Shown here piece by piece: positions 56,767 to 64,000 of a DNA stretch of 64,000 nucleotides. Each line of letters begins with the position of its first letter. The stretch's first letter is position 1. The DNA is taken from positions 42,595 through 106,594 of the forward strand of contig NZ_LXUK01000007.1 in assembly GCF_013072695.1 (NCBI RefSeq), read 5' to 3'. This DNA comes from Acinetobacter sp. Ac_5812 (lineage in GTDB: Bacteria; Pseudomonadota; Gammaproteobacteria; Pseudomonadales; Moraxellaceae). The notes under the pieces are model-generated. The model did not search any database and had not been told where the DNA came from. It saw only the letters and a program-made list of their open reading frames with translations. The translations under genes were made by a program, and so were the position numbers.

Positions 56767-58499
56767 AAACAGAGCTGAAGATAATGACCTAAGTCATCCT
56801 GCCCAACGATGTAATTTTCGGAATCAAGTTGATGGGTCAATAATGATTTTGCCTGTTCAAATTGCAGTTCATCAACAACGCGAGGTTGCCAAAAGGTCTC
56901 GCGATTATGGGTATAGATTGGATATAGTCTTAATTGAGATTCAGTTAAATTGATTCGCGCAATTGCCCCATACGGCAAGGCCTGATATTTTTCAAAATCA
57001 CCGTTACTGTTAAACACCCCATTACCAATACCAAAAATAACGGGCTTTTGATGAATGGATTGAATCGGCTGGATAGTATGAGCGCCATGACCAATCACCA
57101 CATCAACCCCAATCTGAGTCAGGACCTTGGCCAATTTTTCTTGCTCAGGATGAATCGACTTAAAATCGACACCCCAATGACAAATCACCATAATTTTGTG
57201 CTTGGGATGTGCGACTCGATATAGCATGACTTGTTCAAATAAAATCGCATTGATGCAAGCCACCCCAGCACTGTTAGCTAAGGCATAAAAATCATACACT
57301 TGATAGGCTGGTCGTCTATGCCAATAGCCATTAAAGATAGCCAAACATTGCCCTGTATTATTTTTAATTTCTAGACATTGATGTGCTTGTTGTTGATCAT
57401 TGCCCGCCCCAATAACATCAATATTGGCAAGCTCTAACTGAGTTAAAGTATGTTTTAGGCTGGCTTCACCATAATCTTTTAAATGATTATTGGCCAAACA
57501 CAAGGTATTGAGATGAATACGTTTAAATTCAGCTAAGGTTTCCTGAGCTTTTGCCCCCAAAATATAGTCTTTTCTTCCTGCTAAAATTGAATTTTCTTCG
57601 AGATTAAAAACTGCTTCTAAATTAGCAATATTAATATCATCAGGCCCAAAAAATTGTTTAATTGCTTCAAAAGAATGGCTATAACCATAACGTTGCAAAG
57701 CATCTTCTATGCCTTTGTTTTTTCTTTTTTGGGTATAAAACTCACCCAAATAGGTATCACCAAGAATATTGATCCATTCGGTTTTGGCCTGTAGTTGTTT
57801 AGTGGCTAATAGGCCTTGTTGGAAATAATGATAATACGGGACTAAATGATCAATTCGATGTAGCTGATCTAATAGCAGAAAAACACCTAAGCTCTGATTC
57901 TCATGACGATAAGAAAAAAAATAATCGTGTTTTTGATCGGTGAGATAAAGCACTGCATCAAGTTGGGTACAGGTCGATAACGAGTGGATCGGAGAAATCT
58001 CTTGTCCATTGATCTTGAGTGCTTTGACAAAGACTTGATTTAACAACTCAATCGGCATGCTAAAAATGGCGTGAGCTAAGCCATATAAGTTTTGCAGGGT
58101 ATTTTTGGCTGAACCATGTTGATGCTGAAGACTCAATCCAAACTGCCCTGCTTTACTGGCGATTTCAATTTCTGCCTGTTGCCAATTTCCAAACAGTTGG
58201 CAACCAAGCAGTTGTTGGGCAACTTGGTTTTGAGTAAAGCTTAGATATTGCAATAACTGTAAAACTGTAAGGTTTGGATTCAAAATCAAATCAGGCTGAT
58301 CACTTTGCTTCGCTTGGAAATTCGCATCAACAATAATCCCACATTCAAGTTGTAACTGACCGTCAACAACTGCCTGTAAAGCTAAATATAATAGAATCCA
58401 AGCTGAACAATCCCCTGAAATTTCTGTCTGCCAAACAGGATATTGAAAGTCTTGATTGCCCATCTGACTGATGATTTTGATTTCTTGAGGTGTACTCAT
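56763..58499 (-). CDS. CapA-family protein with N-terminal dead beta-lactamase-like domain
   Basis: A 578-residue protein. Residues 242-560 are a CapA (PGA_cap) metallophosphatase-like domain with NILGDTYLGE, IANLEAVF, LANNHLKDYG, VICHWGVDF, VIGHGAHTIQP and FGIGNGVF. Such proteins serve in poly-gamma-glutamate capsule systems and relatives. Residues 20-230 look like a class A beta-lactamase or penicillin-binding fold whose catalytic motifs are missing: the S-x-x-K position reads SAWI (32-35), and S-D-N reads TQN (89-91). The ATG at 58499 has AGGA eight bases upstream. Its neighbour on the same strand ends 11 bp before it, so the two are a pair. Confidence 0.75.
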   Translation of the reverse strand: MSTPQEIKIISQMGNQDFQYPVWQTEISGDCSAWILLYLALQAVVDGQLQLECGIIVDANFQAKQSDQPDLILNPNLTVLQLLQYLSFTQNQVAQQLLGCQLFGNWQQAEIEIASKAGQFGLSLQHQHGSAKNTLQNLYGLAHAIFSMPIELLNQVFVKALKINGQEISPIHSLSTCTQLDAVLYLTDQKHDYFFSYRHENQSLGVFLLLDQLHRIDHLVPYYHYFQQGLLATKQLQAKTEWINILGDTYLGEFYTQKRKNKGIEDALQRYGYSHSFEAIKQFFGPDDINIANLEAVFNLEENSILAGRKDYILGAKAQETLAEFKRIHLNTLCLANNHLKDYGEASLKHTLTQLELANIDVIGAGNDQQQAHQCLEIKNNTGQCLAIFNGYWHRRPAYQVYDFYALANSAGVACINAILFEQVMLYRVAHPKHKIMVICHWGVDFKSIHPEQEKLAKVLTQIGVDVVIGHGAHTIQPIQSIHQKPVIFGIGNGVFNSNGDFEKYQALPYGAIARINLTESQLRLYPIYTHNRETFWQPRVVDELQFEQAKSLLTHQLDSENYIVGQDDLGHYLQLCF

Positions 58500-58510
58500 T
58501 GATTCCATCC

Positions 58511-60184
58511 TCAAGCTTCCGTTTCAAAGTGCTGAACATAAGCAACATAGCCAGAAAGATTATGTTCTTGGTCATCAATCCGTACGCGAAAACGATCATG
58601 CCGCACATAGAAGGCATTCAATACTTTATCTGGGCGTGCCATATACATGGCTACTTCAGGATAAAAAAATCCTGTACGCTGAAACTCAGCCCGAAACTCA
58701 ATCAGCTTTTTTAAATCGTCGAACTGTGCCTTTTCGAACACATGTCCTAAACCCAGTGCTCGAATCCGAAGGACCATTTGATAGGCTGCCATCATCATTT
58801 CCAACAAAGTGGCATAAGCTGTTTTACGGTTACGGATAAACACCAGATGCCTTAAATAATTATTCAGGCCAAACTGGAAATATTTTTCTTCGGGGCAAAT
58901 TTTGGTTAGTTCATTGCTGCAGTAACTTAACCAATGGTCATGATAACGGTCATATTTTTTTTCTATGAAGCGTTCAAACATACATTTGACGGTTTGAAGT
59001 AATTTTTGTTCTTCGTGCAGTTGGTAAAGACGTAATAAGGCTAAGGCCGCTTCGCCATCATAATAAATAATTCGGAACTTTTCTTTGATCTCATAGCTTG
59101 GATAATGCAATACATGTGTGGTTTCACCCGCATCGTTGACCATAGATAAAATGCCATTGGCTAAGGCCTGTGCATAAACCAGATAACTGTCATCTCCTGT
59201 GATTTCTTGATATTTGCTGAGCATTAAAATCGCCGCAGCATTGGCGCCTAGCTTAATTTCATCTAGGCCGGTGGCTTCATTACCATCCAGCATATACGCC
59301 AATTTCGTCTGTTTCTCGATATAGAAATGCTGTAAAGCATAATCAATCGCCAACTGAATTTTTTCGATATAGGCCTGATGCGATTGAATCGCTAAAGTTT
59401 CGAGTAAAGCATAAACTGAAGTGCAATGCCGAACTGTATTATAGCTTCTGATTTCACGATCATAGGCGGGGAAAAAACCATAGATGAATCGCCCATCTTG
59501 CTGAATTTGCTGATAAAGAAATTGAGCATTGCTTTCTATCATTTTTTTAAAATGCTGTTTTTTCGGCTCAACTAGATAACGCACGCCATTTTCAGTGAAC
59601 TGACTGTGCAAAGGAATCAACTGCCCTGCCTCATAAATCACAGCATAAGTATCAAACGTCCACAGCTGTTCAAGTTCTTCAATTTTAATACTGTGGTGCT
59701 GATTCGGATATTTTTTTAAAATACTGCTATTCAGATTATTTTCATCAAGAAAATTAGGCGTGTTGTAGCTCAGCGCACGAATAATGGCTTTGCCATAAAG
59801 CTCTTGTTCTAGGAAACAATAGTTAAAACCGGCATCGAAACTAATCCCTTTCCGATAATGATTATTATGAAACTGGTTTTTTAAAGTCTGTTCAATGCCC
59901 TGCCAACTTTCTTGCTGGATATTAAAAGCCACATCGAATTTTAGAAATGTAGGCAGTTTTTCAGTTACAGCGATTTTTTGCTCTAGAAAATCAAACAATT
60001 GTTGTTGAGTATCAGAAAAATCTGAGCAGGATGAATTCCAAACTTGGCAACGTTGTGTCTGTTCGCCATAAGAACAGAAGATCACTACTTTAGACACATC
60101 AAGATGTGACTGAACCTGTTTAAAAAATTGCTCACTCAACAAATGCATCAATTGTTCAAGGGCTGAAATCGTTGTAATGCTCAT
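58511..60184 (-). CDS. uncharacterised alpha-helical-barrel-like protein paired with CapA
   Basis: A 557-residue soluble protein not assigned to a named family. Its centre (about 240-520) has regularly spaced helical repeats with the glycosidase/epimerase-type patterns SYNTVRHCTSVYALLETLA, KLGANAAAILMLSKYQEIT, DDSYLVYAQALANGILSMV and IYYDGEAALALLRLYQL, similar to six-hairpin (alpha/alpha)6 barrels. The N-terminal 230 residues resemble AMMECR1-like or unknown domains and are not recognised. The next gene starts 11 bp downstream. Start ATG at 60184; the longer frame begins with GTG at 60229. A role in making or trimming an envelope polymer with CapA is inferred. Confidence 0.7.
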   Translation of the reverse strand: MSITTISALEQLMHLLSEQFFKQVQSHLDVSKVVIFCSYGEQTQRCQVWNSSCSDFSDTQQQLFDFLEQKIAVTEKLPTFLKFDVAFNIQQESWQGIEQTLKNQFHNNHYRKGISFDAGFNYCFLEQELYGKAIIRALSYNTPNFLDENNLNSSILKKYPNQHHSIKIEELEQLWTFDTYAVIYEAGQLIPLHSQFTENGVRYLVEPKKQHFKKMIESNAQFLYQQIQQDGRFIYGFFPAYDREIRSYNTVRHCTSVYALLETLAIQSHQAYIEKIQLAIDYALQHFYIEKQTKLAYMLDGNEATGLDEIKLGANAAAILMLSKYQEITGDDSYLVYAQALANGILSMVNDAGETTHVLHYPSYEIKEKFRIIYYDGEAALALLRLYQLHEEQKLLQTVKCMFERFIEKKYDRYHDHWLSYCSNELTKICPEEKYFQFGLNNYLRHLVFIRNRKTAYATLLEMMMAAYQMVLRIRALGLGHVFEKAQFDDLKKLIEFRAEFQRTGFFYPEVAMYMARPDKVLNAFYVRHDRFRVRIDDQEHNLSGYVAYVQHFETEA

Positions 60185-60254
60185 ATCTTTGGTTTTTAGA
60201 ATTTTTAAGTGTTTCACACACCATATCACATATTTTTACGTCCTTCACAAAATG

Positions 60255-60284
60255 AAAAAGAGAACCCGAAGGTTCTCTTTTTTA
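60255..60284. terminator. intrinsic terminator after the adhesin gene
   Basis: AAAAAGAGAACC / GGTTCTCTTTTT with a CGAA loop, 16 bp beyond the stop of the adhesin gene. Confidence 0.85.
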
Positions 60285-60300
60285 AAGGAAAGGATCTGGT

Positions 60301-63300
60301 TTAGTAAATGATTTGCCCATTATTCAGTAAATCATTCAGCGTTAATGAAGCAGTTGGTTCATCAAGATGGATCGTTAACAACTGTGTACTTGAATACGAA
60401 CCACCAAGTCCATCACGATCAACACTAATTGTGGCATTTTGAGTTGCCGCATCATAGTTGACTGATACATATAGGCCAATTGTTAGATTACTTTGAGTAC
60501 CAATTAACAAGTTACTCAGATCAATCTTATCCGCTTGACTATCGGTCGCTACGTTTCCAAAGTGGAAGTCAGTCCATAGATCAACACCTCCACCGGTTGT
60601 ATTACCACCTGTAGCATTGTTAACGTTTGCAGCGGTCAAGGTGTTATAAATCAAGGTATCCGAGCCATTACCAAGGGTGAAAGTCTCATTTGCAGAAGTA
60701 CTGACTGCAAGGCTATTCAACTCTTGACTTAAGTTAATGGTCAATGTGCTAGTTGACTCAGCACCAGTCACAGAGATCAATTTGTAGTTAATCGAATCGA
60801 AGGTAGCATTCGCTGCACTATCAAATGCTTTGTAGTAATACGAACCATCATTGTAGAGATACAATGTACCCTCTCCAGTATTTACTGCTTGGCCCGCTGC
60901 TATTTGATAATTGCCTGGTGATACTTCAACATACAACTGCGAAGCATCTTTGATATCTGCCACTCCACCTGTTGTATCGCCTAACAAGATATTGCCATGA
61001 ATCCAATCTGTTAAGCTGTCTGGTGTATATTGATTTAGATGTGTCACTGCAGTAGATACTTGCGTATCAATAGTGACCGAACCGACAGCAATCGTTGTCA
61101 GTGTATATGACACTCTATACAGACCTACTTCTAGATGAGGAACTGATTCATTTAGAATCGTACCGCCTAAACCTAAAGAAGCCAACGCAGTTTTTGAACC
61201 TGAATACACTGTATTCACCCAAGTCGCGCCATTATCATTAGATTTTTGAATCACATAACTTACAGTAGGTCCAACTCCTAGACCTGATTGGAGGAAGGCC
61301 TTAATTGCCACATCATTGACTGTATTCGCTACTACAGTAAATGAATCAGAGCTCACGGTACGACTACCAATCAAAGTTACTGATGGATTTGGAACTGATA
61401 CATCCACAGCCGCATCAGTGACTTGTTTCATGCTAATCGTTGCATCATTGCTATCCGCATTCGCTACTGGTGAAGGGATAACAGCATCTGCGCCAGGGTT
61501 AGCAATATTCCAATTAATATCCACATCTGGCGAACCAATTTGGATATGTAAGTTTGCTGTATCTGTTCTACCTGTGACTGGGTCCACCACCGTATAAGTA
61601 AAGTTATCTACTTTACCAATATTCAGAGTATTCGCGGTCGCTTGATAGCTATAACTACCATCTGAATTAATGGTTAAGCTACCGTATGCACCCACAATAA
61701 CAGTCGCTAAGCCTGTGCTGACACCCGCTGTATTACCATTTTCAGCTGTCACCGAAGTTACAACCGTTGTGGTCGTAATATAGTCTGGCGTATAGCCAGA
61801 GCCATACACACCTGAATTATTATCTGCAAGCACATTACCTGTGATTGGATCTACCACCAATGTCGGTATTTGAGTAATGTCACCATGATTCAAGGTGATA
61901 TCCGCCGTGACGTTACCGAGCGCGGTAAGAAGAGTATTACTCTCCATAAATAACTCATAAGTACCCGCACCAAGGTTATCCACTTTGAATTTCACTTCAG
62001 AACCAAAGATACCGAGTAAGTCAAGTAAACCAGTATTCGAGCTATCTGCAACTACAGTACGTGTACCGTCTGGATTAACTCGGGTTAACACCACATGCAA
62101 GCCATCAACAACCGTCGCAACTGAACCAAAGTTCACAGCAAAGATTGCTTCTGTGACATGCCCAGGGGCAACAGTGAACTGTGCTGTACCCTCTTTGTTT
62201 CCGATCACAATACCGCCGATACCGAGTAACCAGTTATAGCTGATTGCATTATCAAAGAACTGAGTCGTGGTTGGATAAACCAGATCAATCTCAGCTGACG
62301 CAACGTTATCCATTGCATCTACCGGCACTGGACCTGTAATCACAGCAGGTTGAGATGGGTCTGCTGGATTCCAAGTCATATCGACACTACTACTATCCAA
62401 GTGAACATATAGAATAGCTTGTGAAGTATTGCCTGTGACTGGATCACGTAAGGTATACGTAAACTCGTCAACCTGACCAAGATTCAATCCATTCGCATTC
62501 GGTGTATAGGTATAGTTACCGTGTTGATCAATCACCAAGGTACCGTATGCACCGACAATTGTAGTTGTGCCCGTTGCACTTACAGGATTACCATTCACCA
62601 TTGAGATGACGGCATTACTGCTTCCTGCATCGACTGCACCATTAATACCCACATCATTAATGACATTGCCAGAGATTGGTTCAACTGAATATCCAGCGAT
62701 AACATATGGATTATAAACATCCATTGTGCCTGTTAATGTTCCGCCAAGTCCAACACCTAACAAGCCTTCATAACCGATAAAGGCACGATATTGACCTGCT
62801 TCCAAACCTTCCACCACCGCAGTTGCAACCCCACCAATGAGGGATAAATCAACCAAGGTCGCTTGTGGATTGGTACCACCGATAGAGATCCATTGTTGTG
62901 TTGTTGCATCATATTTTTGAAGAACCAATGTATAGTCACTCAATACATTCGCAGTCAGTAATCCACTGAATGTAAATGTTGCAGTTCCTTCACGATCAGC
63001 ATCAACATTAAATGCAATTGTGGCATTCCCCAACAATTGTAAGTTTAATCCAGCCAGAGAAACGGCAGCCAGATAACTCTCACTTCCAAGTGCAAGATCA
63101 TCAGTAACAAGCAAGGCTTCTGGATTAATTTCTGCAACAGCAAGGTTATCCGCTGCTTTCACAGAGCTTAATTGGATGTTCAATGTCGCTTGAGCCAGAT
63201 CACCAGTTGCTGAATCTCTTAAGACATAGGTAAAGTGATCGACTTGACCAATCCCTGCAGCATTTGAGTTCGGTGTATAGACATATGAACCATCGAGATT

Positions 63301-64000
63301 GATAACCAGATCACCGAAGGCACCAGTAATTACAGTACCATCTGCTAACACTGGTTGACCATTGACTGCGTTAATCACAGTTGTTGGCGTTACCACATCA
63401 GCTTGACCACTATCATTAATGTCTACAATCACGTTACCAGTGGCAGTTTCTGTGTAGAATCCACCGATTTGCATCGTATCATAGATATCCATCGTACCAG
63501 TTAAAGTACCGAGTAAACCAATACCTGCTACACCTGTATAAGCCATAAACGCACGATATTGTCCTTCCTCAAGACCATCAATAGTGACACCAGGAGTAGC
63601 ACCTAATAGCGTAAGTTTAATAATATCGGCTTGACCACCACCATATACCGAAGTCCATTGCCCACTCACTGGATCTAATTTCTGAACCACGAGTGAGTAA
63701 TCCGCCAGTGCATTCACACCGATGAGTGCGCTATAGGTGAATGTTGCATTACCTTCTTGATTTGCTCCAACAGTAAAACCAACGCCATCCGAACCTAGTT
63801 GTAAATTAAGTCCTAGAAGTGAAACAAGTGCTAAATATGTTTTACTACCGAGTGCCGCATCGTCTTGTACCAGCAATGGTTGTGGTGCAAGTACTGCTGT
63901 ATCAAAGTTGTCATAGGCAATGATCGAGCTTAAATTCACACTGTACAGTTGTGTATCCGTCACATTGCTGCTGTTACCAGCCGCATCGGTGAAGGTCGCT
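60301..64000 (-). CDS. C-terminal part of a Bap-like type I secreted adhesin (cut by window edge)
   Basis: Cell-surface biofilm-type adhesin. The frame is open through the right edge (residues ATFTDAAGNSSNV encoded there), so at least 1233 residues are present and the N-terminus is missing. It carries four imperfect domains of about 230-260 residues with the repeated pattern VDNFTYTVVDPVTGRTDTA at their ends (starting near residues 15, 270, 560 and 830), each with a preceding bacterial Ig-like piece. The C-terminus (LGNGSDTLIYN, KIDLSNLLIG, ending LNDLLNNGQIIY) is the type I secretion target signal of large RTX-type adhesins. Such repeats recombine readily, so domain number may vary between strains. 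Its ABC exporter is not in the window. Confidence 0.9.
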   Translation of the reverse strand, partial: ATFTDAAGNSSNVTDTQLYSVNLSSIIAYDNFDTAVLAPQPLLVQDDAALGSKTYLALVSLLGLNLQLGSDGVGFTVGANQEGNATFTYSALIGVNALADYSLVVQKLDPVSGQWTSVYGGGQADIIKLTLLGATPGVTIDGLEEGQYRAFMAYTGVAGIGLLGTLTGTMDIYDTMQIGGFYTETATGNVIVDINDSGQADVVTPTTVINAVNGQPVLADGTVITGAFGDLVINLDGSYVYTPNSNAAGIGQVDHFTYVLRDSATGDLAQATLNIQLSSVKAADNLAVAEINPEALLVTDDLALGSESYLAAVSLAGLNLQLLGNATIAFNVDADREGTATFTFSGLLTANVLSDYTLVLQKYDATTQQWISIGGTNPQATLVDLSLIGGVATAVVEGLEAGQYRAFIGYEGLLGVGLGGTLTGTMDVYNPYVIAGYSVEPISGNVINDVGINGAVDAGSSNAVISMVNGNPVSATGTTTIVGAYGTLVIDQHGNYTYTPNANGLNLGQVDEFTYTLRDPVTGNTSQAILYVHLDSSSVDMTWNPADPSQPAVITGPVPVDAMDNVASAEIDLVYPTTTQFFDNAISYNWLLGIGGIVIGNKEGTAQFTVAPGHVTEAIFAVNFGSVATVVDGLHVVLTRVNPDGTRTVVADSSNTGLLDLLGIFGSEVKFKVDNLGAGTYELFMESNTLLTALGNVTADITLNHGDITQIPTLVVDPITGNVLADNNSGVYGSGYTPDYITTTTVVTSVTAENGNTAGVSTGLATVIVGAYGSLTINSDGSYSYQATANTLNIGKVDNFTYTVVDPVTGRTDTANLHIQIGSPDVDINWNIANPGADAVIPSPVANADSNDATISMKQVTDAAVDVSVPNPSVTLIGSRTVSSDSFTVVANTVNDVAIKAFLQSGLGVGPTVSYVIQKSNDNGATWVNTVYSGSKTALASLGLGGTILNESVPHLEVGLYRVSYTLTTIAVGSVTIDTQVSTAVTHLNQYTPDSLTDWIHGNILLGDTTGGVADIKDASQLYVEVSPGNYQIAAGQAVNTGEGTLYLYNDGSYYYKAFDSAANATFDSINYKLISVTGAESTSTLTINLSQELNSLAVSTSANETFTLGNGSDTLIYNTLTAANVNNATGGNTTGGGVDLWTDFHFGNVATDSQADKIDLSNLLIGTQSNLTIGLYVSVNYDAATQNATISVDRDGLGGSYSSTQLLTIHLDEPTASLTLNDLLNNGQIIY

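Noticed and set aside
1..64000. CRISPR arrays, rRNA genes and insertion sequences
   Set aside because: No regular repeat-spacer arrays, no rRNA sequence and no transposase frame or matching terminal repeats were found by eye.

Overview
The window looks like a chromosomal segment of a Gram-negative gammaproteobacterium, most likely Acinetobacter. This is an inference from the AT-rich DNA, the carA-carB-greA and folP-ftsH-rlmE-yhbY gene order, and the kinds of lipoproteins, envelope genes and Bap-type adhesin present. No rRNA is present to settle the species.

Left part, about 1-18,900, is accessory DNA. It opens with a minus-strand CzcCBA-type heavy-metal efflux operon headed by a His-rich small membrane protein; czcA runs off the left edge. 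After it come a decayed gene fragment (4999-5413), a cold-shock protein, small orphan genes, an LpxL-like acyltransferase and a GvpU-like protein. From 9436 to 18743 lies a block that resembles a P4/CP4-type satellite without capsid genes. Its minus-strand genes are a putative metal-binding protein, a YqaJ-type nuclease, a DUF932 protein, a YagK/YfjJ (inovirus Gp2-like) protein and an AlpA regulator. Divergent from alpA is a plus-strand operon with a strong promoter, a structured leader resembling a C4 antisense RNA, a frameshifted membrane ORF, a lipoprotein, a cold-shock/DUF805 fusion and a tiny membrane protein. A zinc-ribbon protein and an AT-rich unknown gene follow. The block ends at a tRNA-Ser(UGA) gene next to two short direct repeats that could be integrase arm sites. 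No integrase is visible.

From 18,968 rightward the content looks like core chromosome: greB, two lytic transglycosylases, an SCP2 protein, ttcA, htpX, a DUF4112 protein, mgtE, an orphan RND drug pump, a phosphoethanolamine-transferase-like enzyme, a glycerophosphodiester phosphodiesterase, pnuC, an EamA exporter, an S15-type lipoprotein hydrolase, DUF5713, a vWA lipoprotein, a SIMPL protein, folP, ftsH, rlmE, yhbY, a DOMON-like protein, a coiled-coil repeat protein, carA, carB and greA. Most units are closed by clear intrinsic terminators, many of them placed to serve convergent genes. Notable regulatory DNA includes a four-box DnaA-like cluster between ttcA and a transglycosylase gene, a pyrBI-like attenuator leader with a two-codon Phe-Phe ORF before carA, a terminator-ended leader before the EamA gene, and a Fur box before a TonB siderophore receptor.

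The right end holds a CatB-like acetyltransferase, a universal stress protein, an alkyltransferase-like DNA-repair protein, a metzincin lipoprotein, and a minus-strand pair: an alpha-helical-barrel-like protein and a CapA protein fused to a dead beta-lactamase-like domain. Upstream of that pair is the C-terminal 1.2 kb-codon part of a Bap-like type I secreted adhesin, cut by the right edge.
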